Shown here piece by piece: positions 43,183-52,997 of a DNA stretch of 64,000 bases. The stretch is from Magnetospirillum sp. 64-120. GTDB lineage: Bacteria; Pseudomonadota; Alphaproteobacteria; Rhodospirillales; Magnetospirillaceae. The translations under genes and the position numbers were made by a program. Every line of letters begins with the position of its first letter. The first letter of the stretch is position 1. The notes beneath the pieces are model-generated. The model made no database searches. It saw nothing but the letters and a program-made list of their open reading frames with translations, and was not told the DNA's origin. The stretch is taken from positions 124,001 to 188,000 of the forward strand of contig MKVK01000046.1 of NCBI GenBank assembly GCA_001898825.1, read 5' to 3'.

Positions 43183-45471
43183 ATGAGCATGTCGGACGAG
43201 TTGCGCGACAGCGCGTTGGAATACCACCGCCTCCCCTCGCCGGGGAAGATCAGCGTCACCCCCACCAAGCCGTTGGGCACCCAGCGCGATCTGGCGCTGG
43301 CCTACAGCCCTGGCGTGGCCGCCGCTTGCGAAGAAATCGTCCGTGACGCCGATACCGCCTCGGAAGTGACCGCGCGCGGCAACCTGGTCGCCGTGGTCAC
43401 CAACGGCACCGCCGTCCTCGGCCTGGGCAACATCGGCCCGCTGGCCGCCAAGCCGGTGATGGAAGGCAAGGGCGTGCTGTTCAAGAAGTTCGCCGGCATC
43501 GACGTCTTCGACATGGAAATCGCTGAAAACGACGCCGACAAGCTGGTGGACATCATCGCGTCCATGGAGCCCACCTTCGGCGCCATCAACCTGGAAGACA
43601 TCAAGGCCCCGGAATGTTTCGAGGTCGAGCGCAAGCTGAAGGAACGCATGGGCATCCCGGTGATGCACGACGACCAGCACGGTACCGCCATCGTGGTCGG
43701 CGCCGCCATGGTCAACGCGCTGCGCATCGTCGGCAAGGATATCGGCAAGGTCAAGCTGGTGGCGTCGGGCGCCGGCGCCGCGGCGCTGGCCTGCATCAAC
43801 CTTTTGGTCAGCTTGGGCGTCAAGCGCGAGAACATCTGGGTCACCGATATCAAGGGCGTGGTCTACAAGGGCCGCAACGAACTGATGGACCCCTACAAGG
43901 AAGTGTTCGCCCAGGAAACCGAGGCGCGGACCCTGGACGACGTCATCGGCGGCGCCGACATCTTCCTGGGGCTGTCCGCGCCCCGCGTGCTGACCGGCGA
44001 CATGGTTGCCAAGATGGCCGACCAGCCCATCGTCTTCGCCCTGGCCAACCCGACCCCGGAAATCCTGCCCGAGGAAGTCAAGGCGGTGCGCAAGGACGCC
44101 ATCATCGCCACCGGACGCTCGGATTACCCCAACCAGGTGAACAACGTCCTGGTCTTCCCCTATATCTTCAGGGGCGCGCTTGACGTCGGCGCCACCCAGA
44201 TCAACGAGGAAATGAAGCTGGCGGCGACCTATGCCCTGGCCGAGCTGGCCATGGCCGAATCGGACGAACGCGTCCGCGCCGCCTATGGCGAGCAGCCCTT
44301 GTCGTTCGGCCCGGAATACCTGATCCCCAAGCCCTTCGATTCGCGCCTGATCCTGAAGATCGCCCCCGCCGTGGCCCGTGCCGCCATGAGCTCGGGGGTG
44401 GCGCGTCGTCCCATCATCGACTTCCAGTCCTATCTGGAGCGGCTGTCGCAATGGGTGTTCCGTTCGGGGCTGGTGATGAAGCCGGTGTTCGACCGCGCCA
44501 AGCAGGACATGCGCCGCGTGGTGTTCTGTGAAGGCGAGCAGTCCCGCGTGCTGCTGGCGGTGCAGGGGGTCGTGGACGAAGGCATCGCCTTCCCCATCCT
44601 GATCGGCCGCCGCGAGGTGGTGACCAAACGCATCAAGGACCTGGATCTGCGCCTGCGCTTCGACGAGGATTTCGAACTGGTCGACCCCCAGGACGACCCG
44701 CGCTACAACGATTATTGGCGCAATTACCATGCGCTGATGGAACGCAAGGGTGTCAGCCCCGATTACGCGCGCACCGTGGTGCGCACCCGCAACACGGTGA
44801 TCGGCACCCTGATGGTACGCCGCCGCGAAGCCGATTCCATGATCTGCGGCACCATCGGCCGCTATGACAAGCATCTGGAACACATCGTCGACGTCATCGG
44901 CATCAAGGACAGCGTCAAGGTTCCGGCGGCCATGAACCTGCTGATCATGCCGCAGGGAACGTTCTTCATTTGCGACACCTATGTCACCGCCGACCCGACG
45001 CCGGAACAGATCGTCGAGAACACCCTGCTGGCGGCGGAAGAAGTGCGCCGCTTCGGCATCGAACCCAAGGTGGCGTTCTTGTCCCACTCCAATTTCGGGG
45101 CGCGGGACACCAGTTCGGCGCAAAAGATGCGGGCCGCCATCGCGTTGCTGCACGAACGCGCCCCCTATCTGGAAGCCGACGGTGAAATGCATGGCGATGC
45201 GGCGCTGGAAGAAGACATCCGGGCGCGCATTTTTCCAAACTCGCGCTTGAAGGGACAGGCGAACCTGTTGATTATGCCCAACCTGGACGCGGCGAACATT
45301 TCGTTCAACCTGTTGAAGGTTCTGGGGGAAGGCCTGTCGGTCGGCCCGATCCTGATGGGCGCCGCGTTGCCGGCCCATATTCTGACGCCTTCGGCGACCG
45401 TGCGGAACATTGTCAACATGACCGCCCTGGCCGCCGTGGACGCCCAGATGGCAGCCCATCAGCGGGGGTAG
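43183..45471 (+). CDS. maeB: NADP-dependent malic enzyme with phosphotransacetylase-like domain
   Basis: A 762-residue enzyme of the MaeB type: decarboxylation of malate to pyruvate with NADP. The N-terminal malic domain carries Tyr41 ([13 protein letters not shown]), Lys96 ([12 protein letters not shown]) and DDQHGTA; the NAD-binding domain has [12 protein letters not shown]; and a C-terminal phosphotransacetylase-like domain (about 430-760) is probably regulatory (acetyl-CoA sensing). This layout is usual for alphaproteobacteria. The 144 bases upstream hold no gene. mgtE starts two bases after its stop. Confidence 0.95.
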   Translation: MSMSDELRDSALEYHRLPSPGKISVTPTKPLGTQRDLALAYSPGVAAACEEIVRDADTASEVTARGNLVAVVTNGTAVLGLGNIGPLAAKPVMEGKGVLFKKFAGIDVFDMEIAENDADKLVDIIASMEPTFGAINLEDIKAPECFEVERKLKERMGIPVMHDDQHGTAIVVGAAMVNALRIVGKDIGKVKLVASGAGAAALACINLLVSLGVKRENIWVTDIKGVVYKGRNELMDPYKEVFAQETEARTLDDVIGGADIFLGLSAPRVLTGDMVAKMADQPIVFALANPTPEILPEEVKAVRKDAIIATGRSDYPNQVNNVLVFPYIFRGALDVGATQINEEMKLAATYALAELAMAESDERVRAAYGEQPLSFGPEYLIPKPFDSRLILKIAPAVARAAMSSGVARRPIIDFQSYLERLSQWVFRSGLVMKPVFDRAKQDMRRVVFCEGEQSRVLLAVQGVVDEGIAFPILIGRREVVTKRIKDLDLRLRFDEDFELVDPQDDPRYNDYWRNYHALMERKGVSPDYARTVVRTRNTVIGTLMVRRREADSMICGTIGRYDKHLEHIVDVIGIKDSVKVPAAMNLLIMPQGTFFICDTYVTADPTPEQIVENTLLAAEEVRRFGIEPKVAFLSHSNFGARDTSSAQKMRAAIALLHERAPYLEADGEMHGDAALEEDIRARIFPNSRLKGQANLLIMPNLDAANISFNLLKVLGEGLSVGPILMGAALPAHILTPSATVRNIVNMTALAAVDAQMAAHQRG

Positions 45472-45472
45472 T

Positions 45473-46870
45473 TTGGAGCAAAGCCAAGACAGAGTGCACG
45501 AACCGGCCCGGCTTGAGATCGAGGACGACCTTTACGGCCTCGATCCCGACTTCGTGCACGCTGTCGAGGACGCGCTGGAGAAGGGCGACGCCGAGGCGGC
45601 GGCCGCGCTCACCGATCCCTTGCACCATTCCGATACCGCCGACCTTCTGGAACGCCTGAGCCCGGAAGACCGGGTGCGGCTGGTCGAGGTGCTGCGCACC
45701 GGTTTCGAGCCGGAAATCCTGACCGAGCTGGACAAAGGGGTGCGTGACGAGGTGATCGAAGCCCTGGGCTTCGCCGATCTCGCCACCGCCATTTCCGAAC
45801 TGGATTCCGACGACGCGGTGTGGCTGGTCTCGCAGTTGGACGAGGACGAGCGCAACCGGGTGCTGGACGCGCTCGGCTCCGAGCACCGCGCCATCGTCGT
45901 CCAGGGGCTGTCCTATCCGGAATATTCCGCCGGCCGCATGATGCAGCGGGAGCTGGTGGCGGTGCCGGCTTATTGGACGGTGGGCGAAACCATCGACTAC
46001 CTGCGCGCCAGCACCACCATCCCTGAAGATTTCTATGACCTTTACGTGGTCGATCCGCGTCACCGCCCCATCGGCAAGATCGGTCTGGCGAAGTTGGTGC
46101 GGGCCAAGCGCCCGGTGCGCCTGCGCGAGATCATGGACGCCGAAAGCATCATCGTTCCGGTCGCCGCCGACCAGGAAGAAGTCGCCTTTCTGTTCCGCCA
46201 GCATGACCTTGTCTCGGCCCCGGTGGCTGACGGCGTTGGTCGTCTGGTCGGCGTCATCACCGTCGACGACGTGGTCGACGTCATCGACGAAGAAGCCGCC
46301 GACGACATGCTGCGTCTGGCCGGCGTGCCCGACACCGATCTTTACCGTGCCGTGAAAGACACCGTGCGCGCCCGCATTCCCTGGCTTTTGGTCAACATGG
46401 GCACCGCCATCGTGGCCTCAAGCGTCATCGGCCTGTTCGAAGCCACCTTGGAAAAGATCGTGGCGCTGGCGGTGCTGATGCCCATCGTCGCCGGTCTTGG
46501 CGGCAATGCCGGTACCCAGACCCTGGCGGTGGCGGTGCGCGGTCTGGCCACCAAGGAACTGGATTCCGACAACGCGCTTCGCATCATCGGCAAGGAAATC
46601 CTGGTCGGCGCCATCAACGGCCTGGCCCTGGCCTGCATCATCGGTCCCATCGCCTGGGCGTGGTTCGGCATGCCCATGGTCGGAGTGGTCATCGCGGCGG
46701 CCGTGGTGTTCAACCTGCTGGTCGCCGGCCTGATGGGGGCGCTCATTCCGCTGACTCTGGAAAAGTTCGACGTGGACCCGGCGGTGGCGTCCTCGATCTT
46801 CCTGACCATGTGTACCGACAGCTTGGGCTTCTTCGCCTTTCTGGGGTTGGCGACCCTGTTTTTGCTGTGA
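45473..46870 (+). CDS. mgtE: magnesium transporter MgtE
   Basis: A 465-residue Mg2+ channel: N-terminal superhelical domain (about 15-140), two CBS domains (about 150-270; DLYVVDPRHRPIGKIGL and VGVITVDDVVDVIDEEA), a plug helix and five membrane helices (about 300-465) with MPIVAGLGGNAGTQ as pore signature. Mg-dependent gating by the N and CBS domains is known for the family. The start is TTG 45473 right after the maeB stop, or GTG 45494; neither is certain. The last codon is four bases before the promoter of the structured RNA. Confidence 0.93.
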   Translation: MEQSQDRVHEPARLEIEDDLYGLDPDFVHAVEDALEKGDAEAAAALTDPLHHSDTADLLERLSPEDRVRLVEVLRTGFEPEILTELDKGVRDEVIEALGFADLATAISELDSDDAVWLVSQLDEDERNRVLDALGSEHRAIVVQGLSYPEYSAGRMMQRELVAVPAYWTVGETIDYLRASTTIPEDFYDLYVVDPRHRPIGKIGLAKLVRAKRPVRLREIMDAESIIVPVAADQEEVAFLFRQHDLVSAPVADGVGRLVGVITVDDVVDVIDEEAADDMLRLAGVPDTDLYRAVKDTVRARIPWLLVNMGTAIVASSVIGLFEATLEKIVALAVLMPIVAGLGGNAGTQTLAVAVRGLATKELDSDNALRIIGKEILVGAINGLALACIIGPIAWAWFGMPMVGVVIAAAVVFNLLVAGLMGALIPLTLEKFDVDPAVASSIFLTMCTDSLGFFAFLGLATLFLL

Positions 46871-46873
46871 TTC

Positions 46874-46902
46874 TTGACTCTGTCCGCAAAGTGGCGTTAA
46901 AT
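46874..46902 (+). promoter_or_regulatory. sigma-70 promoter of the structured RNA
   Basis: A -35 box TTGACT (46874-46879) and a -10 box TTAAAT (46897-46902) are separated by exactly 17 bases. Transcription should begin near 46909. It lies immediately after the mgtE stop. Confidence 0.75.
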
Positions 46903-46908
46903 AGGGCT

Positions 46909-47181
46909 GTAAGTAAGAGGCAGGCGAGGATAAATACCCCGTGACAGTCTCTAAGGTTCCAGCCAACAGCTATTGCTTCATGTGAAGCAGCCGCGCCGGA
47001 AGGGAGGGTGTGTAACGGCATGACACCGCCGGGTAAGCAAGGAGATACCGCTTAGATGGTATCTTTACGGTGTGAAAATCTGAAGTTCTCCTATCGGCAA
47101 TGCGCCGAATACCAAGGCTAGTGTAGCCACAAACCGAAAGCCCCGCGACGAGCGCTGATCCGCCCGCGGGGCTTGGTTTTT
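46909..47181 (+). ncRNA. free-standing structured RNA with pseudoknot, OMEGA/HEARO-like
   Basis: About 270 bases with its own promoter and terminator and no convincing reading frame. Hairpins: TGCTTCA/TGAAGCA (46974-46989); an H-type pseudoknot, GGTGT/ACACC (47007-47011, 47023-47027) interlocked with CGGC/GCCG (47016-47019, 47028-47031); AGATACC/GGTATCT (47043-47064) inside GGAGA/TCTCC (47041-47045, 47087-47091, partly exclusive); CGGC/GCCG (47095-47107); and GGCTA/TAGCC (47116-47128). The compact order of hairpins plus pseudoknot recalls HEARO/OMEGA RNAs, the guide RNAs of IscB, whose guide is at the 5' end. No iscB is nearby, so this would be a stand-alone copy. The family assignment is from memory only; a novel small RNA is the alternative. 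Confidence 0.6.
47138..47181 (+). terminator. rho-independent terminator of the structured RNA
   Basis: A 10-bp stem AAGCCCCGCG (47138-47147) with CGCGGGGCTT (47165-47174), loop of 17 bases, then GG and five T. Confidence 0.85.
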
Positions 47182-47478
47182 GTTGGCCTCATGTTCGCGC
47201 CTTCAGGTTAATTGCGGCGATGCGAAATGATGGCTTGATAGATATCTGTGTACTGCATGCATCCGCCGAAGTGCAGCCATGTGTTTGCGGTTCATTTTTT
47301 TTCGGAGCATGGCGCCGTATACTTTTGGCCGAGTTGAAGAACTCTGGTCCAATTCTGATCTTCCCTTTTTCAAAAATAGATCGCTTTGATCTGAACTCTG
47401 CGCCGTTTTCTGAGCGGCTTTCGGTGCCCGCTCGCGGCACCCGCTGAACGTCCGGCGCCTGTGGGGGAGTACCGCATC
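47182..47478. other. gene-free AT-richer stretch upstream of the gluconate/glycerate transporter
   Basis: This stretch is visibly poorer in GC than its surroundings (runs such as CATTTTTTTTCGG and TTTTTCAAAAATAG). A 75-codon frame at 47220-47447 has no ribosome binding site of note and an implausible composition, and is not called. It presumably holds the promoter of the following gene. Together with the structured RNA it makes a gene-free stretch of 608 bases. Confidence 0.6.
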
Positions 47479-48816
47479 ATGTGGCTGTTGTTTCTTTTGG
47501 TCTTGGCCATCGCTTTCATCATCTTCGCCACGGCCCGGCTGAAGATGCATGCCTTCCTGGCTTTGCTGTTGACCGCCTTCGGTTTCGGTATTCTGTCGGG
47601 CATGCCGCTGGACAAGGTAGTCAAGTCGGTCAACGAGGGATTCGGCGGTACCATCGGCTATATCGGCATCGTCATCATCCTGGGTTCGGTCATCGGCACC
47701 TTCCTGGAAAAATCCGGCGGTGCCTGGCGTCTGGCCGAAAGTATTTTGAAGGTCAGCGGCAAGAAGAACGTGCCGTTGACCATGTCGATCATGGGCTATG
47801 TGGTGTCGATCCCGGTCTTCTGCGATTCCGGTTTCGTCATTCTGTCGTCGCTCAACAAGGCCCTGGCCAAGCGGGCCGGCATCACCCTGGCCTCGGGCGC
47901 CATCGCTTTGTCTCTGGGGCTTTACGCCACCCATACCATGGTGCCGCCCACCCCCGGTCCCATTGCCGCAGCCGGCATCCTGAACGCCGATCTGGGGCTG
48001 GTGATCATGTGGGGCATGATCATCGCCGCCGTGGCGACCGCCGCCGGCTGGCTGTTCGCCATCACCGTCGCCGCCAAGGTGGACGTGCCGGCCTATAAAG
48101 AGGGGGAGGAACCGGAAGAACTGCCCAACCTGGATCAGGCGCCGGGGGTGTTGTCCAGTCTGCTGCCCATCTTCCTGCCCATCGTGCTGATCGTGTTGAA
48201 ATCCATCGCCGACTTCCCGTCCAAGCCATTTGGCACTGGCGAGGCGGTGGCCGTTCTGGGGTTCGTCGGTCAGCCGGTGGTCGCCTTGCTGATCGGTTTC
48301 GGCCTGGCGTTGTTCCTGCCGAAAAAGCTGGACCGCGACATGCTGGGCAATTCCGGCTGGTTGGGCCAGGCCATCGTGTCCTCGGCCATCATCATCATGA
48401 TCACCGGCGCCGGCGGGTCGTTCGGCAAGGTGTTGCAGAATTCCGGCATCGCCAACGTGGTGGGGCAGGGGCTGTCCACCTGGCACCTGGGCATCTTCCT
48501 GCCCTTCCTGATCGCCGCCGGCATCAAGACGGCGCAAGGCTCGTCCACCGTCTCCATCATCACCACCGCCGGTCTGATGGCGCCGCTGATGGTGCCGCTG
48601 GGCTTCGACGCCCCCACCGCCCGGGCCTTGGTGGTGGTCGCCATCGGTGCCGGCGCCATGGTGGTCAGCCATGCCAATGACAGCTTTTTCTGGGTGGTCA
48701 CCCAATTTTCCAACATGACCCCCGAACAAGGCTATCGCCTGCAGACCCTGGGGACCTTGGTCCAAGGCCTCGTCGCCGCCGTCGCGGTATTCGTCGCCGC
48801 CACCTTGGTGTTGTAG
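47479..48816 (+). CDS. GntP-family permease, probably for glycerate or gluconate
   Basis: A 445-residue proton symporter with about twelve membrane helices. GntP-family signatures: EGFGGTIGYIGIVIILGSVIG (near 53-73), the conserved PVFCDSGFVIL (near 113) and HTMVPPTPGPIAAAG (near 152). The start is ATG 47479 after GGGGGAG; a GTG at 47461 is possible. The next gene is a glycerate kinase, so D-glycerate is the likely substrate, although the family also carries gluconate. The pair would bring in glycerate and phosphorylate it. Confidence 0.9.
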   Translation: MWLLFLLVLAIAFIIFATARLKMHAFLALLLTAFGFGILSGMPLDKVVKSVNEGFGGTIGYIGIVIILGSVIGTFLEKSGGAWRLAESILKVSGKKNVPLTMSIMGYVVSIPVFCDSGFVILSSLNKALAKRAGITLASGAIALSLGLYATHTMVPPTPGPIAAAGILNADLGLVIMWGMIIAAVATAAGWLFAITVAAKVDVPAYKEGEEPEELPNLDQAPGVLSSLLPIFLPIVLIVLKSIADFPSKPFGTGEAVAVLGFVGQPVVALLIGFGLALFLPKKLDRDMLGNSGWLGQAIVSSAIIIMITGAGGSFGKVLQNSGIANVVGQGLSTWHLGIFLPFLIAAGIKTAQGSSTVSIITTAGLMAPLMVPLGFDAPTARALVVVAIGAGAMVVSHANDSFFWVVTQFSNMTPEQGYRLQTLGTLVQGLVAAVAVFVAATLVL

Positions 48817-48845
48817 CTGTCGTTTCCCTGCTTGAGGATGGCGCC

Positions 48846-50123
48846 ATGACCGCCCTACCCGATCCCCGCGCTTTCCTGCGCCAATTGTTCGACACCGCCG
48901 TCGCCGCAGCCCTGCCCACCGGTTCCATCGGCCGGCATCTGCCGCCGCCGCCCAAGGGGCGGACCGTGGTGGTCGGCGCCGGCAAGGGGGCGGCGGCCAT
49001 GGCCCGTGCCGTCGAGGATGTCTGGCAAGGCCCGCTGTCCGGACTGGTCGTCACCCGTTACGGCCACGGCCTGCCGACGCGGGCCATCGAGGTGGTCGAG
49101 GCCGGCCACCCCAATCCCGATGCGGCCAGCCAGCAAGCGGCCGGCCGCATCTTGTCCATGGCGGCCGAACTGGGGCCGGACGATCTGTTGCTGTGCCTGA
49201 TTTCCGGCGGCGGTTCGGCCCTGATGGTGCAGCCGGCGCCGGGGCTTAGTTTGGACGACAAGAAGGCGGTGACCCGCGAATTGCTGCGCTGTGGCGCCGC
49301 CATCGACGAAATCAATACCGTGCGCAAGCATCTGTCGGCCATCAAGGGCGGGCGTCTGGCCGCTGCCGCCTGGCCGGCCCGGGTGGTCACCCTGATGGTT
49401 TCCGACGTGCCCGGCGACGACCCGTCGGTGATCGCGTCGGGGCCGACGGTGCCCGATCCCTCGACCTTCGCCGAGTCCCTGGCGGTGATCGACAAATACC
49501 GCATCACCGTGCCCGACGCGGTGCGGCAACATTTGCTCTGTGCCGCTGAAGAAAGCCCCAAGCCCGGCGACCCCCGCCTGGCCCAGTCGGTCGCCACCAT
49601 GGTGGCGACGCCGCAGATGGCGCTGGACGCGGCGGCACAGGCCGCCCGTGAAGCCGGCATCACGCCGTTGGTCCTGGGCAATTCCATCGAGGGCGAAGCG
49701 CGGGAAGTGGCCCGCGTCATGGCGGCCATGGCCCGGCAGGTCGCCGCCCATGGTCAACCGCTGCCCGCACCTTGTGTGTTGCTGTCGGGTGGCGAGACCA
49801 CGGTGACGGTGCGCGGTCGGGGAAGGGGGGGGCGCAACGCCGAATTCCTGCTGGGTTTGGCGGTGGCCTTGGACGGCCATGCCGACATCTGGGCCATCGC
49901 CTGCGACACCGACGGCATCGACGGCACCGAAGACAATGCCGGTGCCATCCTGGCCCCCGATTCCCTGGCCCGCGCCCGTTTGCGGGGGGTGGATGCCAAG
50001 GCCCGTCTGGCCGACAACGACGGCTATGGTTTCTTTTCGGCCTTGGACGATCTGGTGGTGACGGGGCCGACACGGACCAACGTCAACGATTTCAGGGCGA
50101 TCTTGGTCCTGCCCAAACAATGA
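48846..50123 (+). CDS. glycerate 2-kinase (GckA/TtuD-type, MOFRL domain)
   Basis: A 425-residue kinase forming 2-phosphoglycerate from D-glycerate and ATP. Signatures: VVVGAGKGAAAMARA (40-54), SGGGSALM (near 119), NTVRKHLSAIKGG, SDVPGDDPSVIASGPT and, in the C-terminal MOFRL domain, SGGETTVTVRG, GRNAEFLLG and DTDGIDGTEDNAGA. It begins 29 bases after the transporter with which it forms a glycerate-use operon. A strong bidirectional terminator follows. Confidence 0.94.
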   Translation: MTALPDPRAFLRQLFDTAVAAALPTGSIGRHLPPPPKGRTVVVGAGKGAAAMARAVEDVWQGPLSGLVVTRYGHGLPTRAIEVVEAGHPNPDAASQQAAGRILSMAAELGPDDLLLCLISGGGSALMVQPAPGLSLDDKKAVTRELLRCGAAIDEINTVRKHLSAIKGGRLAAAAWPARVVTLMVSDVPGDDPSVIASGPTVPDPSTFAESLAVIDKYRITVPDAVRQHLLCAAEESPKPGDPRLAQSVATMVATPQMALDAAAQAAREAGITPLVLGNSIEGEAREVARVMAAMARQVAAHGQPLPAPCVLLSGGETTVTVRGRGRGGRNAEFLLGLAVALDGHADIWAIACDTDGIDGTEDNAGAILAPDSLARARLRGVDAKARLADNDGYGFFSALDDLVVTGPTRTNVNDFRAILVLPKQ

Positions 50124-50153
50124 AAAACGGCCCGTCCTAAGACGGGCCGTTTT
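50124..50153. terminator. bidirectional terminator between glycerate kinase and secA
   Basis: A perfect 13-bp stem AAAACGGCCCGTC/GACGGGCCGTTTT with a CTAA loop. The A-run at one end and the T-run at the other make it effective for both convergent transcripts. Confidence 0.93.
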
Positions 50154-50155
50154 CG

Positions 50156-52876
50156 TTACGCCAAGCTGCCGTGGCAGTGCTTGTACTTCTTGCCCGATCC
50201 GCAGGGGCAGGCGGCGTTACGCGGCGTCGCACCCCAGGTGGACGGGTCGTTGGGATCGGCGGCGCGGTTGCGGACAGTGCCGGCGCCGGCGATGCCGGCT
50301 TCTTCCGCCGCCTGGGCGAAGGCCGGGTCCTGCCGGCTTTCGTGCATTTCCTGCTGCTTGGGGGTCAGGCTTTGGCTGACTTCTTCCTCGGACGGGCCGA
50401 CGCGCAGTTCCACATGGGCCAGCACGCTGGTCACCCGTTCGCGCAGGTCGTCCAGCATCTGTTCGAACAGGTTGAAGGCTTCGCGCTTGTATTCGTTCAG
50501 CGGATCACGCTGGCCATAGGCGCGCAGACCGATGCCCTGACGCAGATGGTCCAACTGCAGCAGATGTTCCTTCCACGCCTGATCCAGGATCTGCAGCAAC
50601 AGGCTTTTTTCCACCATGCGCATGATCTCGGGGCCGTATTCGGCGGCCTTCGACGCCATCTTGCGGTCGACCGTATCGGTGACGCGGTGGCGGATTTCCT
50701 GGTCGGCGATGCCTTCTTCCTTGGCCCAATCGGCGATGGGCAGGTCCAGGTTGAACACGCGCAGCACTTCTTCATGCAACAGCGCGGTGTTCCATTCCTC
50801 GGCATAGGCGCGTTCGGGAATGGCGCGGGCGACCATTTCGCCGATCACTTCGTGACGCATGGCGGCGACGTCGTCGGCGACGTCCTCGGCCTGCATCAGT
50901 TCCTTGCGCTGTTCATAGATGACCTTGCGCTGGTCGTTCATGACGTCGTCGAACTTCAACAGGTTCTTGCGGACGTCGAAATTGCGCGCTTCCACCTTCT
51001 GCTGGGCCTTTTCCAGGGCCTTGTTGATCCAGGGGTGGATGATGGCTTCGCCGTCCTTCAGACCCAGCTTGCGCAGCATGCCGTCCATGCGTTCGGACCC
51101 GAAGATGCGCATCAGGTCGTCTTCCAGCGACAGGAAGAACTTGGACGCGCCGGGATCGCCCTGACGGCCCGAACGGCCGCGCAGCTGGTTGTCGATACGA
51201 CGGCTTTCGTGGCGTTCGGTGCCGACCACGTAAAGACCGCCGGCGTCCATGGCCTTGGCCTTCAGGGTTTCGATCTCGGCGGCGATGTCGGCCGTGCGCT
51301 TGGCCTTTTCCGCTTCGTCGGTGATGTCGGCCAGTTCCAGGCGGACCCGCATGTCCAGGTTGCCGCCCAGCTGGATGTCGGTGCCGCGGCCGGCCATGTT
51401 GGTGGCGATGGTCACCGCGCCCGGCACGCCGGCCTGGGCCACGATATAGGCTTCCTGCTCGTGATAGCGGGCGTTCAGCACCTGATGGGTGATCTTCTTC
51501 TTCTTCAAGAGTTCGGACAGCAGTTCCGACTTTTCGATGCTGGTGGTGCCCACCAGAACCGGCTGGCCGCGCCCCTGGCATTCCTGGATCAGGGTGACGA
51601 TGGCCTCGAACTTCTCGGCCGCCGTGCGATAGACCTCGTCGTCGGCGTCGATGCGGCTGACCGGACGGTTGGTCGGCATGTCGACCACTTCCAGGTTGTA
51701 GATTTCCTGGAATTCGCCGGCTTCGGTCAGGGCGGTGCCGGTCATGCCCGACAGCTTGGGATACAGACGGAACAGGTTCTGGAAGGTGATCGAGGCCAGC
51801 GTCTGGTTCTCGTTTTGGATGGTGACGCCTTCCTTGGCTTCCAGGGCTTGGTGCAGGCCTTCGGAATAGCGGCGTCCTTCCATCATGCGGCCGGTGAACT
51901 CGTCGATGATGACGACCTTGTCCGACTTGACGATGTAGTCCACGTCCTTGGTGAACAGCTTGTGGGCGCGCAAAGCCTGGTTGACGTGGTGGACCAGGCT
52001 GACATTGGCCACGTCGTACAGGTTGGCGCCTTCCTTCATCAGGCCGGCCTCGGCCAACAGCGCCTCGGTATGTTCGGTGCCCTGTTCGGTCAGGGTGACG
52101 GCGCGGGCCTTTTCGTCCTTTTCGAAATCGCCTTCCACCAGCATGGGGATGATGCGGTCGACCAGACGGTAAAGCTCGGAATTGTCCTCGGTGGGACCGG
52201 AAATGATCAAGGGCGTGCGCGCTTCGTCGATCAGGATCGAGTCCACTTCGTCGACGATGGCGTAGTTGAAGGGCCGGTGGACCATTTCTTCCAGTCGGAA
52301 CTTCATGTTGTCGCGCAGATAGTCGAAGCCCAATTCGTTGTTGGTGCCATAGGTGACATCGCAGGCGTAAGCCGTGCGGCGCTGGTCGTCGTCCAGGCCG
52401 TGATGGATGATGCCCACCGTCAGACCCAGGAAGCGGTAGACGCGGCCCATCCATTCGGCGTCGCGCATGGCCAGATAGTCGTTGACGGTGACCACGTGCA
52501 CGCCGGCGCCGGTCAGGGCGTTCAGGTAGACGGGCAGGGTGGCGACCAGGGTCTTGCCTTCACCGGTGCGCATTTCGGCGATCTTGCCCTTGTGCAGCAC
52601 CATGCCGCCCATCAGCTGGACGTCGAAATGGCGCTGCCCCAGCACGCGCTTGGCGGCTTCGCGGACCACGGCGAAGGCTTCGACCATCAGGTCGTCCAGG
52701 TCGATGCCGTCGGCCAGACGGGCGCGGAATTCCTCGGTCTTGCCCCGCAATTCGTCGTCGGACAGCGGGATCATGGCGGCTTCAAGCGCGTTGATCGCCT
52801 CGACGTCTTTTTTCAGGCCTTTGACGATACGTTCGTTGGCGGTACCGAAAAGCCGCCGGGCGATGGCGCCGAACAT
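50156..52876 (-). CDS. secA: protein translocase ATPase SecA
   Basis: A 906-residue motor driving preproteins through SecYEG. Walker A is [11 protein letters not shown] (near 103), the DEAD-type motif is [20 protein letters not shown] (near 207), and the helicase motifs [13 protein letters not shown] and [10 protein letters not shown] are present. The C-terminal zinc-binding SEC-C motif [14 protein letters not shown] binds SecB. The start is ATG 52876; an in-frame TTG six bases upstream is unlikely. Transcribed toward the convergent glycerate kinase gene. Confidence 0.97.
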   Translation of the reverse strand: MFGAIARRLFGTANERIVKGLKKDVEAINALEAAMIPLSDDELRGKTEEFRARLADGIDLDDLMVEAFAVVREAAKRVLGQRHFDVQLMGGMVLHKGKIAEMRTGEGKTLVATLPVYLNALTGAGVHVVTVNDYLAMRDAEWMGRVYRFLGLTVGIIHHGLDDDQRRTAYACDVTYGTNNELGFDYLRDNMKFRLEEMVHRPFNYAIVDEVDSILIDEARTPLIISGPTEDNSELYRLVDRIIPMLVEGDFEKDEKARAVTLTEQGTEHTEALLAEAGLMKEGANLYDVANVSLVHHVNQALRAHKLFTKDVDYIVKSDKVVIIDEFTGRMMEGRRYSEGLHQALEAKEGVTIQNENQTLASITFQNLFRLYPKLSGMTGTALTEAGEFQEIYNLEVVDMPTNRPVSRIDADDEVYRTAAEKFEAIVTLIQECQGRGQPVLVGTTSIEKSELLSELLKKKKITHQVLNARYHEQEAYIVAQAGVPGAVTIATNMAGRGTDIQLGGNLDMRVRLELADITDEAEKAKRTADIAAEIETLKAKAMDAGGLYVVGTERHESRRIDNQLRGRSGRQGDPGASKFFLSLEDDLMRIFGSERMDGMLRKLGLKDGEAIIHPWINKALEKAQQKVEARNFDVRKNLLKFDDVMNDQRKVIYEQRKELMQAEDVADDVAAMRHEVIGEMVARAIPERAYAEEWNTALLHEEVLRVFNLDLPIADWAKEEGIADQEIRHRVTDTVDRKMASKAAEYGPEIMRMVEKSLLLQILDQAWKEHLLQLDHLRQGIGLRAYGQRDPLNEYKREAFNLFEQMLDDLRERVTSVLAHVELRVGPSEEEVSQSLTPKQQEMHESRQDPAFAQAAEEAGIAGAGTVRNRAADPNDPSTWGATPRNAACPCGSGKKYKHCHGSLA

Positions 52877-52997
52877 GGGCAAACCTCTGGAAAAGTCAAA
52901 AGGATGGCGAATTCAACAGAAGACCTGGGGCGCGGGGCCTGATGCGACGGCCAAACAGATAGAGCCCATGGGGGCATCTGTCAATGACGGGCGCCCC

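Noticed and set aside
46909-47181. tmRNA, 6S RNA, RNase P RNA or SRP RNA as identity of the structured RNA
   Set aside because: No T-loop or tag frame, no long central-bubble helix, no RNase P core signature, and no SRP GGAA-tetraloop domain in the right context.
47220-47447. 75-codon plus-strand frame in the AT-rich gap
   Set aside because: No family resemblance, poor codon fit, no good ribosome binding site; not similar to the N-terminus of IscB as I recall it.
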